DNA of 64,000 bases from Rhizobium sp. Root482. Its GTDB lineage: Bacteria > Pseudomonadota > Alphaproteobacteria > Rhizobiales > Rhizobiaceae. The notes under the pieces are model-generated. The model made no database searches. It had not been told where the DNA came from and saw nothing but the letters and a program-made list of their open reading frames with translations. Both the position numbers and the translations under genes were made by a program. Every line of letters begins with the position of its first letter. Within the stretch, counting starts at the first letter, position 1. Shown here piece by piece: positions 28,208 through 35,156 of this stretch. The stretch spans positions 255,510-319,509 of the forward strand of contig NZ_LMFA01000023.1 in the NCBI RefSeq assembly GCF_001426565.1, read 5' to 3'.

Positions 28208-28522
28208 CTATAGCAGGACGGTCTGCGACAGTTTGTGCCGGGCCATCAGGCATTCGTCGTCACCGGGCATGCAGGTACGGCAGACGATCGGCCGTACCGC
28301 ATAGATCTTGCAGCCGACATGGACGCCGAGCCTGCCGTCGAGCGCCGAACAGCGATTGTCCTCGCAGCGCATGCCGCCGAGATCGGCGGACACATAGGCG
28401 GCCGGAATCCGGTCCAGTTCCTCGTCCGTCTCCAGCGAAAAGCGCGGCCAGTCTTCGGAGTAGCTGCAGCAGGCGCCACAACTCTGGCAATCGAACTCTT
28501 CGGTGGGAACGGTAAGGGTCAT
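28208..28522 (-). CDS. YkgJ-family cysteine cluster protein
   Basis: A 104-aa protein with the CxxCxxCC signature (CQSCGACC) at about residues 12-19, then paired cysteines (CEDNRCSAL, CKIYAVRPIVCRTCMPG, DDEC). The family is thought to bind zinc or an iron-sulfur cluster; its function is unknown. The ATG at 28522 fits the family start, but the frame is open upstream to 28570. It lies upstream of putA on the same strand with a 186-nt gap. Confidence 0.85.
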   Translation of the reverse strand: MTLTVPTEEFDCQSCGACCSYSEDWPRFSLETDEELDRIPAAYVSADLGGMRCEDNRCSALDGRLGVHVGCKIYAVRPIVCRTCMPGDDECLMARHKLSQTVLL

Positions 28523-28573
28523 GGGGGCGAGGGTAACATGGAATGGGGGGATGGCGGAATGGGGCGGCATATC

Positions 28574-28751
28574 CCTTCTCCCCGCATGCGGGGAGAAGGT
28601 GGCCGACAGGCCGGATGAGGGGGAAAAGCCACATCATGAACGGCCAGACGGACAAGAGACTTTGAAAAAAATGAAACGAAATCAATGCTACGCCGATGCC
28701 GTACCACCCCCTCATCCGCCCTTCGGGCACCTTCTCCCCAAGGGGAGGAGA
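28574..28751. repeat. Pair of inverted RIME-like palindromic elements
   Basis: Copy A (28574-28623) has a perfect 26-bp palindrome with arms CCTTCTCCCCGC / GCGGGGAGAAGG followed by a GGATGAGGGGG tail. Copy B (about 28707-28751) is the same element in inverse order: CCCCCTCATCCG head, then ACCTTCTCCCC and GGGGAGGAG. They flank about 83 bp. The structure resembles Rhizobium-specific intergenic mosaic elements (RIME). This is the bulk of the 336-bp gene-free stretch between the YkgJ and phosphodiesterase genes. Confidence 0.8.
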
Positions 28752-28796
28752 GACGATGCGGTCGGCTTCCCGGCACTTCAAGGCCACCCTGCACGC

Positions 28797-28855
28797 GGGG
28801 AGAAGAGACTACGGAGTGCGCAAGGCTCGGCACGTCTCCCCGCTGGGGAGAAGGG
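28797..28855. repeat. Third RIME-like fragment
   Basis: GCGGGGAGAAGAG near 28799 and TCTCCCCGCTGGGGAGAAGG near 28833-28852 repeat the arm sequence of the neighbouring pair. The copy is diverged and ends just before the stop codon of the phosphodiesterase gene, where it may also help 3' end formation. Confidence 0.6.
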
Positions 28856-28858
28856 AAA

Positions 28859-29665
28859 TCAAGCCACCGCCGCTTCCCGCACGGCGATCTCGTAATCCTC
28901 CGTATGCACCAGCACGCCCGTGTCGGTCATGACGGCGATGCCGTAGGCTGCGGGTTCGTCGATGGAGAGCGAAGTATCGGGCGTGTCGAAGGGCATGGGC
29001 TGCTGGTGCACCGGGCTCTTGAAGACGGAGAAGGGGATGCCGCGGCTGGAGCCGGAAATCGTCCGGTGCACATGGCCGGCGAAAATATGCAGGACATTGC
29101 CGCGGCGCTTCACCAGATCGTAGAAATCCACCTCGTTGATCAGTCGCATCATGTCCATGCCGGAAAAGCCGGTGGCATGTGGCGGGTGATGCATGAACAG
29201 CAGCACAGGCCGGTCGCCCGCCGTTTCCAACTGCCGGTCGAGCCAGGCAAGACGCTTGGCGCACAGGAAGCCGGCATGGCTGCGCGGATAGTCGTAGGGC
29301 GGGGCGAACAAGGTATCGAGAAGCACGGCGCGGCAATCGGGAAAATCCACCACCCGCTGGACGAAGCCGTCCTCGTCGTGCACCGCATCGGCAAAGACCT
29401 CGAGGAAGATATCGCGGCGGTCGTGATTGCCGATGGTGATGGCAAGCGGCGGAACAAGCCGGTCGAGCAGCGTCTTCAGCCGCTCATAGGACGGCCGGTC
29501 GGCCCGGTGGGTGAGGTCCCCCATGACGATCACCCCGTCCGCATCGGCGTGATAGCGGTTGACATGGTCGATGCCGGCTAAAAGCCGCTGGTAGGGATCA
29601 AGGCCGATGATCGACGCGCCCTCGGGCACCATGTGCAGGTCGGTAAAGATGATCAGCTTTGTCAT
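28859..29665 (-). CDS. Class III metallophosphodiesterase (CpdA/GpdQ-like)
   Basis: A 268-aa calcineurin-like phosphoesterase. Metal-binding motifs are FTDLHM (about 7-12), VMGDLT (about 47), GNHDRRD (about 78), MHHPPH (about 158) and GHVH (about 196). The order and spacing match class III cyclic nucleotide phosphodiesterases and glycerophosphodiesterases of the GpdQ group. Substrates could be 3',5'-cAMP, 2',3'-cNMPs or glycerophosphodiesters. An adenylate cyclase gene lies about 6 kb away but not in the same operon. Confidence 0.85.
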   Translation of the reverse strand: MTKLIIFTDLHMVPEGASIIGLDPYQRLLAGIDHVNRYHADADGVIVMGDLTHRADRPSYERLKTLLDRLVPPLAITIGNHDRRDIFLEVFADAVHDEDGFVQRVVDFPDCRAVLLDTLFAPPYDYPRSHAGFLCAKRLAWLDRQLETAGDRPVLLFMHHPPHATGFSGMDMMRLINEVDFYDLVKRRGNVLHIFAGHVHRTISGSSRGIPFSVFKSPVHQQPMPFDTPDTSLSIDEPAAYGIAVMTDTGVLVHTEDYEIAVREAAVA

Positions 29666-29751
29666 TGGAATGCCCGGTGAGAGGAAGGCGGATGGAGGTC
29701 GCCAAGCTGTCGGCGGCGGCCTCTGGCGTCAAGCAACATAATTGGGAGGGT

Positions 29752-30153
29752 TCAGCCCGGTCCGATCTCGAACAGTGCCTCGCCATAACCGACACCCCGG
29801 CCCGGCGCGGCGAGGATGCGGAGCAGGGTGCAATCGGTCGCCGCGCCGACGGCACGCAGCGTCATGCCGGTCTTGATATAGGCGACAACCTCGCCCTTTG
29901 CTGCCCTGCGCGGCAGGGGCAGCGGAGCGGCGGCGCTGGCCGGATGGGCGAGAAGAAGGAGGCCGACGCCCGGCGAGCAGAGGTGGCCCACCGGCTCTTC
30001 CGCTTGCGGCGGCGCTATTTCGACCGGGCTTGTCTGCCGGTGGCCGCCGTCGAGCCTCAGCCGGAGTTCCGTCGCGCCGGACTCATAGTCGAAGGCGGCG
30101 ATGCCATGCCGCTCCATCAGGGCGATCGCCTGCCTTATATCCTCGCTGTCCAT
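29752..30153 (-). CDS. Biotin-carrier-like protein lacking the biotinyl lysine
   Basis: A 133-aa protein that looks like a diverged copy of the biotin carboxyl carrier protein encoded 4 nt upstream. Both share an N-terminal helix plus G-x-x-x-LRL strand, and the SPGVGLLLL segment (about 60-68) matches the GLPGTFYRSP region of the carrier. Where the carrier has VEAMKMM, this protein has IKTGMTL (about 93-99), so the modified lysine is absent (Met at that place). It cannot carry biotin at the usual site. It may be a structural or regulatory partner, or a decaying duplicate; the reading frame is intact. Confidence 0.7.
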   Translation of the reverse strand: MDSEDIRQAIALMERHGIAAFDYESGATELRLRLDGGHRQTSPVEIAPPQAEEPVGHLCSPGVGLLLLAHPASAAAPLPLPRRAAKGEVVAYIKTGMTLRAVGAATDCTLLRILAAPGRGVGYGEALFEIGPG

Positions 30154-30157
30154 CGCC

Positions 30158-30607
30158 TCACGCCGTCTTTTCGATGGTGAAGAGCGCCATGCCCGCTGCC
30201 ACCGGGGCGGCGTCCGGCAGGTGGATGGCGGTGATGCGGCCGGCGCAGTCGGCTTCCACCGGATTCATCATCTTCATGGCCTCGACGATGGCCAGTTTCT
30301 GCCCGTCCTCGACCAGGTCGCCGACCTCGACGAAGGGCGGCTCGCCGGGCATTGGCGAGCGGTAGAAGGTGCCCGGCAATCCGGCGACGATGATGTGGGT
30401 CGCGGCGGTCGTGGCGGCCGCGGCCGAGGCTGCTCCGGCCTCTCCGCTGGAGGAAAAGGAGGAAGCTGCGTGGACCGTGCCGGGTGTCGGAGCCTGCGTC
30501 ACCGTCTTTGCCAGACGGATGCGCGTGCCGTTCTCCGTCAGTTCCAACTCGTTGACGCTGGAGCTTTCCAGAAGCCGCATCAGCCGTTCGATCAGGTTGA
30601 GGTCCAT
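30158..30607 (-). CDS. Biotin carboxyl carrier protein (AccB-like)
   Basis: A 149-aa carrier protein. The N-terminal part (about 1-35) resembles the AccB dimerisation region, a flexible Ala/Ser/Thr linker covers about 40-72, and the biotinyl domain is at about 73-148 with VEAMKMM (Lys about 112). It sits 19 nt after pxpA on the minus strand, in the 5-oxoprolinase locus. Carrier proteins in such loci are annotated as acetyl-CoA carboxylase subunits but may serve a dedicated ATP-dependent step; no biotin carboxylase gene is present within the window. Confidence 0.88.
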   Translation of the reverse strand: MDLNLIERLMRLLESSSVNELELTENGTRIRLAKTVTQAPTPGTVHAASSFSSSGEAGAASAAAATTAATHIIVAGLPGTFYRSPMPGEPPFVEVGDLVEDGQKLAIVEAMKMMNPVEADCAGRITAIHLPDAAPVAAGMALFTIEKTA

Positions 30608-30626
30608 GATTGTCCCGTTTCGCCGC

Positions 30627-31400
30627 TCAGGAGAGAAAATTCTTCACGGCGATGCCATCGGCCTCGAGCGCCCGGCGCACGGTCAGCGCAATGGTGACGG
30701 CGGCCGGCGTGTCGCTGTGGACGCAGATGGAGTCGATCGGCGTCTCGATCGCCTGGCCGGTGATGGTTTCGATGGCGCCGGCGCGCACCATGCGCACCAC
30801 GCGGGCGGCGGCCTCGGCCGGATCGTGGATGACCGAGCCGGGCAGCTTGCGATCGACCAGATGGCCTTCCGGCGTATAGGCGCGATCGGCGAAAATCTCC
30901 GATGCCGTCTTCAGGCCCATCTCATTGGCCTGGCGCTGCTGGTGGCCAAGCGCGATGACGAGGCAGACGAGCGAGGGATCGACCGCCTTGATGGCGCGGT
31001 TGACGGCCATCGCCACCTCGGCATTCTGCTGGGTGAGATTGCCGAGCGCGCCATGCGCCTTGACATGGGTGATCGGGTGGCCGGCATAGGCCGATAGGGC
31101 CTGCGCGGCACCGATCTGGTAGGCGGTCAGCCGCTCGATCTCTCCGGCCGAAAAGGGAATGTTGCGGCGGCCGAAGCCCCAGAGATCCGGAAAGCCGGGA
31201 TGGGCGCCGACGGCCACACCGCGCTCCTTGGCAAGAGCAAATGTCGTCGCCATGATCTCCGGATCGCCGCCATGGAAGCCGCAGGCGATATTGGCGGAGG
31301 TGACGATCTTCAGGATCGCATCGTCGTCGCCCATCCGATAGGCGCCGAAACCTTCGGCCATGTCGGAATTGAGGTCGACGCTCAAGGGCTTGCTGTTCAA
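30627..31400 (-). CDS. pxpA: 5-oxoprolinase subunit A (LamB/YcsF family)
   Basis: A 257-aa protein of the PxpA family, which with PxpB and PxpC forms the bacterial ATP-dependent 5-oxoprolinase that opens pyroglutamate to glutamate. Family motifs VDLNSDMAEGFGAYRMG, SANIACGFHGGDP and VKAHGALGN are present. The start is TTG at 31400; the first ATG lies inside the conserved VDLNSDMAEG region, so it cannot be the start. pxpB and pxpC are divergent on the other strand. The two carrier-protein genes follow closely downstream. Confidence 0.9.
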   Translation of the reverse strand: MNSKPLSVDLNSDMAEGFGAYRMGDDDAILKIVTSANIACGFHGGDPEIMATTFALAKERGVAVGAHPGFPDLWGFGRRNIPFSAGEIERLTAYQIGAAQALSAYAGHPITHVKAHGALGNLTQQNAEVAMAVNRAIKAVDPSLVCLVIALGHQQRQANEMGLKTASEIFADRAYTPEGHLVDRKLPGSVIHDPAEAAARVVRMVRAGAIETITGQAIETPIDSICVHSDTPAAVTIALTVRRALEADGIAVKNFLS

Positions 31401-31610
31401 GGCTTTTTCCAGTTCGTTGCATGCGGGTCGCGGCGATCCTAGCGCATGTGGAAGGTGGTGGGAATAACGGGCAGGCAGCCTAAGCCGTCAAAAATCCGCC
31501 GGCTCTGCAGTCACCCCCGCGATTTCATGGGGCGGATGCGATAACGACTAGGCAAGGCCGGAAAGCTGAATTATCAAATCCCCCATCGTGTTCTGCAAGA
31601 CGGGTATCCG

Positions 31611-32276
31611 GTGACCGAGACTGTTTCTCCAAGGCTCAGCATGCAAGGGGCGGGCGCGATCCTGCTGGATGCGGCCGGCGCCGTCTTTTCCGACGATATC
31701 CAGTCGCGCCTCTGGGCCGTGGCCGCGCATATGAAGACGCGCGAGGGCATTGCCGAGACCGTGCCGGGCATGAACAATCTGATGATCGTCTTCGATCCGC
31801 TCCTGGCTGCACCGGATCGCGTCGAGCAAGTGTTGCGCGATGCCTGGGAGAGCGTGGTGCCGGATGCCGTGGGCGGCCGCGATGTGGATATTCCCGTGGT
31901 CTATGGCGGCGAAACCGGCGAAGATCTCGCGGTGCTTGCCGCGCATGCCGGTCTGAGCGTCGAGGATGTGGTGCGCCGGCATTCGCAGGCGGTCTATTCG
32001 GTGGCAGCCGTCGGCGCCATGCCGGGCTTCGTCTATCTCTCCGGGCTCGATCCGCAGCTTGCCATGCCACGCCGGGCGGTGCCGCGCATGAAGGTGGAGA
32101 TCGGCTCGGTGATCATCGGCGGCGCCCAAGCGGGCATCATGCCGTGCACGGCGCCCTCCGGCTGGCATATCATCGGCCGGACACAGGTCCCGCTGTTCGA
32201 CCCTTTGCGTGATCCGCCGGCAGCCTGCAGGCCGGGCGATCGCATCCGCTTCCGGGCGGTCGAGGTCAAATCATGA
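31611..32276 (+). CDS. pxpB: 5-oxoprolinase subunit B (KipI family)
   Basis: A 221-aa protein of the KipI/allophanate hydrolase subunit 1 family. The family pattern AVGAMPGFVYLSGLDPQLAMPR (read in pieces around residues 132-155) and the end IIGRTQVPLFD are present. It forms a complex with PxpC. The GTG at 31611 gives the longest form; ATG 31641, preceded by AAGG, is an alternative. Its stop overlaps the pxpC start (ATGA at 32273-32276). Confidence 0.9.
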   Translation: MTETVSPRLSMQGAGAILLDAAGAVFSDDIQSRLWAVAAHMKTREGIAETVPGMNNLMIVFDPLLAAPDRVEQVLRDAWESVVPDAVGGRDVDIPVVYGGETGEDLAVLAAHAGLSVEDVVRRHSQAVYSVAAVGAMPGFVYLSGLDPQLAMPRRAVPRMKVEIGSVIIGGAQAGIMPCTAPSGWHIIGRTQVPLFDPLRDPPAACRPGDRIRFRAVEVKS

Positions 32277-33247
32277 TCGAGATCCTGTCGACCGGCGCCG
32301 TCAATTCCGTCCAGGACCTCGGGCGTGTCGGCCATCTGGATGCCGGCGTCGGCCGCTCCGGCATGATGGATGCGGCGGCACTCGAAATCGCCAATCTGAT
32401 GATCGGCAACGAACGGGAGGCAGCCGGCCTCGAAGTGGCGCTGTTTCCCTTCCGGCTGCGGTTCGAGGCTGATACGGTGTTTGCCATCGCCGGTGCCGAT
32501 TGCCCGGCAAAAATCGGCGACAGGCAAATGCCCTGCTGGTGGGCGATGAATGCAAAGGCGGGCGAGGTGCTGACGCTCGGCCTGCCGCATTCAGGCGCCC
32601 GCGCCGTCATCGCCTTCAAGGGCGGTATCCAGGTGCCACCGGTTCTCGGATCGCGCTCGACCGATCTGAAGAGCGGTTTCGGCGGGCTGGAAGGGCGCGG
32701 CTTGAACCGGGGCGACCGGCTGCCGCTTTCACAAACGCCGGCCAGATTGCTGAAAATGGACGGCGGTTTCGGCGTCGATCCCTCGTCCCTGCGACCACCG
32801 GCGGACAGCGATCAGCCCATCGCCCTGCGCGTCCTGCCGAGCGCGGAATTTGATGCCTTCACCGACGAGGCGGTTTCGCATTTCCTCAAGTCCGACTGGC
32901 TGGTCACCAATGACGCCAATCGCATGGGCTATCGCCTGGGCGGGCCGGAGCTTTCGCTGATCCGCAAGCTGGAGCTCTTTTCCCACGGCATCATGCCCGG
33001 CACGGTGCAGGTGCCGCCGAACGGTCAGCCGATCATCCAACTGGCGGAAGCCAATACCTGCGGTGGCTATCCGAAGATCGCCAATGTCATCGAGGCCGAC
33101 CTGTGGAGACTGGCGCAGGCGCCCGTCGGCACCCGGCTGCGCTTCGCCATGACAGACCGCGCCGCCGCCATTACGGCGCTGCGGCAGGAGCGGGATTTCA
33201 TGGCCGAGGTGGCGGCATCGGCAAGCCTGATGCGCGGCTGGATGTGA
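32273..33247 (+). CDS. pxpC: 5-oxoprolinase subunit C (KipA / biotin-dependent carboxyltransferase-like family)
   Basis: A 324-aa protein of the KipA/allophanate hydrolase subunit 2 family. It starts with the family-typical IEILSTGAVNSVQDLGRVGH and has MGYRLGGPEL and the GMMDAAALEIAN region. Together with PxpA and PxpB it should hydrolyse 5-oxoproline with ATP. Some annotations call the family biotin-dependent carboxyltransferase, which suits the nearby carrier protein, but the biochemical support is for 5-oxoprolinase. It is translationally coupled to pxpB. Confidence 0.9.
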   Translation: MIEILSTGAVNSVQDLGRVGHLDAGVGRSGMMDAAALEIANLMIGNEREAAGLEVALFPFRLRFEADTVFAIAGADCPAKIGDRQMPCWWAMNAKAGEVLTLGLPHSGARAVIAFKGGIQVPPVLGSRSTDLKSGFGGLEGRGLNRGDRLPLSQTPARLLKMDGGFGVDPSSLRPPADSDQPIALRVLPSAEFDAFTDEAVSHFLKSDWLVTNDANRMGYRLGGPELSLIRKLELFSHGIMPGTVQVPPNGQPIIQLAEANTCGGYPKIANVIEADLWRLAQAPVGTRLRFAMTDRAAAITALRQERDFMAEVAASASLMRGWM

Positions 33248-33276
33248 TTTTCGGGAGCGGTGTTGTTGTCCGCTTG

Positions 33277-33407
33277 CCCCTCATCCTAGCCCTCTCCCCG
33301 CAGGCGGGGAGAGGGGGCGACTAAGGTCGATTGTAACGACTGAGCATGCCGCACATTCCTTCTCCCCGCCTGCGGGGAGAAGGTGCCCGATAGGGCGGAT
33401 GAGGGGT
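33277..33407. repeat. Pair of RIME-like palindromes in outward arrangement
   Basis: Copy D has a CCCCTCATCC head (from 33277) and a palindrome with arms CCCTCTCCCCGC / GCGGGGAGAGGG (33290-33315). Copy E has arms CCTTCTCCCCGC / GCGGGGAGAAGG (33358-33383) and a GGATGAGGGG tail ending near 33407. The two copies are mutual inversions, but in the opposite order to the pair at 28574-28751. They lie between convergent pxpC and the Sel1 gene. Confidence 0.8.
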
Positions 33408-33446
33408 GGTTGCCCGGATTGCGACTGCGGCTGTAGCCGCGTTCCC

Positions 33447-34346
33447 TCACTTCACCCGGTTTGTCTTCGACAGGACGAGACTTGCCTGTTCGCTCGCTTC
33501 GACGGCCGCGGTGGTGACCGTGTCGACGGGCGGCGGGGTGATCCTGGCAAGCGCGAAGCTGTCGCCTTTCCTGGCGGCCATCGAGAACAGGGCGGCTGCG
33601 GCGGCAGGATCGGCCGGCATGCCTTCGCCGGTTTCCAGCATCAGGCCGAGATTGACCATCGCATCGACATTGCCGCGTTCGGCCGCCAGCCTGTAGAAAT
33701 AGGCGGCCTTTCCATTGTCCTCGTCGATCCCGGTTCCTTCGTCCAGCATCACGGCAAGATTGAATGCGCCGAGATTGTCCCGGGCAAGCGATGCCCGCTC
33801 GAACCATTGCGCCGCAAGCCTGCCATTGGCCGTCGTGCCGACGCCGTCGCGATAGGCAACACCGAGATTGTAGGCGGCAAGGATGTTGCCGGCCGCGGCG
33901 GCTCTCTGGTAGAGGGCGAAATCGCCGGCATGATCACCCCGCTCGCCGACCGCGACCGCATAGCTCACCATGGCGGCCGCATAACCGCTTTCGGACGCCT
34001 CTTCGAGCAGGACCATTGATTTCGCCGGCTGGCCGGCGGCATGGAGCACACGGGCAAGCTGGAAGGTCTGCCGGGCGCCGCTTTTCTGGTTATAGGCCTC
34101 GCGGCAAGCCGAAAGGGCAATGCCGATGCGGAGATCTTCGTTCGCCACCGGCCGAAAGGAGAGGTTGCGCTGGAGATCGTGCTCGCTGCCTGCCTCCGCG
34201 TCGCATTGGTCCGCTGGTAGGAGCGAGGCGGCCCGTGCCGAGGGAAGAGCGATGGCGGCAACCGATGCAAGACTGACGGCGGCGAGCAGGATGGCGTTGA
34301 GCGCTGACACGCGCCTGGAAATGCGGTTGCCGGTTTCGTTTTTCAT
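33447..34346 (-). CDS. Exported Sel1-repeat (tetratricopeptide-like) protein
   Basis: A 299-aa protein with a signal peptide or N-terminal anchor (hydrophobic stretch about 15-38, ending LPSARA). Four or more Sel1-like repeats follow, for example AAAGNILAAYNLGVAYRDG, ARDNLGAFNLAVMLDEG and ERGNVDAMVNLGLMLETG. Sel1 repeats act as protein-binding scaffolds. The C-terminal 30 residues are not repeat-like. GGGAGA precedes the ATG at 34346. The gene is divergent from the FecR-domain gene by about 160 nt. Confidence 0.85.
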   Translation of the reverse strand: MKNETGNRISRRVSALNAILLAAVSLASVAAIALPSARAASLLPADQCDAEAGSEHDLQRNLSFRPVANEDLRIGIALSACREAYNQKSGARQTFQLARVLHAAGQPAKSMVLLEEASESGYAAAMVSYAVAVGERGDHAGDFALYQRAAAAGNILAAYNLGVAYRDGVGTTANGRLAAQWFERASLARDNLGAFNLAVMLDEGTGIDEDNGKAAYFYRLAAERGNVDAMVNLGLMLETGEGMPADPAAAAALFSMAARKGDSFALARITPPPVDTVTTAAVEASEQASLVLSKTNRVK

Positions 34347-34508
34347 GGCTTTCTCCCTTGCCTTTGTGTCACCCTATTGTCCGTGCCGGACTGCGGCAGT
34401 TCCTTGGGAAACAGGCGCAAGCCGGGCCGGATGGAAGAATGCGTGAGACCGGACAGATCCGTCCCGGAAGCGCGTCGGAAGCCGGATGGTGGACAGGGAG
34501 CAAGGGCA

Positions 34509-35150
34509 ATGATCAGAGATAGTTTCCCGATGCGTGATATCCTCTTCGGACGCCGGGCATTTCTCGCCGGCTGCGCATTGGTCGCAACCGGCCTCGAAGC
34601 AATGCCGGTGCAGGCCGGCGCCGTCATCGGCAAGGCGTCGGACGTGCGCGGTACGGTCGATGTCAAGCGGGCGGAGCAACAGGAAGGCCTCGTTGCCGGC
34701 GGGCAGATCATGGATAGGGACACTGTGCTCACCGGCACAGAGAGCTTTGCCGATCTGCAACTGGACGACACGCGCATCCTGCTCGGCAGCGACACGGAGC
34801 TGCTGCTCGACAGCTTCATCGCCAGCCAGGGCGGCACGATGGAACTCGGCACCGGGCAGATGGTCTTCGACCGGCCGGAAGGCCTGCCGAAGATCGATCT
34901 GACGCTGCGCACCACTTTCGGCATGATCGGTGTGCGCGGCACGAAATTCTTCTGCGGACCGAACCGCGGCGTCTTTGCGGTCTTTGTCGAGCATGGCGCG
35001 GTCGCGGTCGAGGGCGGCGGCGTCGAGCGGCTTGTCGGCGCCGGCGAAGGCGTCGAGATCGCCAGGCCAGGCGATCCGCCGGGCAAGGTCGTCGTCTGGA
35101 AGGAAGCAAGGATCGTCGAAGCCTATGCCAGCGTTGGCCTCAAGCGCTGA
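34509..35150 (+). CDS. Tat-exported FecR-domain protein
   Basis: A 213-aa protein. The N terminus (GRRAFLAGCALVATGLEAM) has the RRxFL motif of a twin-arginine signal, probably cleaved near VQA-GA. A FecR domain covers about residues 50-140 (VLTGTESFADLQLDDTRILL, GMIGVRGTKFF). Unlike FecR of iron uptake it has no N-terminal anti-sigma part and there is no sigma gene beside it. Its stop is 6 nt from the convergent adenylate cyclase stop. FecR-only periplasmic proteins beside CHASE2 cyclases are seen in other rhizobia, so a role as ligand or sensor partner is plausible (inference). Confidence 0.85.
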   Translation: MIRDSFPMRDILFGRRAFLAGCALVATGLEAMPVQAGAVIGKASDVRGTVDVKRAEQQEGLVAGGQIMDRDTVLTGTESFADLQLDDTRILLGSDTELLLDSFIASQGGTMELGTGQMVFDRPEGLPKIDLTLRTTFGMIGVRGTKFFCGPNRGVFAVFVEHGAVAVEGGGVERLVGAGEGVEIARPGDPPGKVVVWKEARIVEAYASVGLKR

Positions 35151-35156
35151 CCGTCC

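Noticed and set aside
28574-28855. CRISPR array or insertion sequence ends
   Set aside because: The repeats are palindromic, irregularly spaced and few, with no spacers, cas genes or transposase.
29752-30153. Pseudogene call for the second biotin carrier gene
   Set aside because: The reading frame is complete, starts and ends cleanly and keeps tight spacing; loss of the lysine alone does not make it a pseudogene.
34509-35150. Lipoprotein call for the FecR-domain protein (LAGC resembles a lipobox)
   Set aside because: The hydrophobic core lies mostly after the cysteine and the region is better read as a twin-arginine signal.
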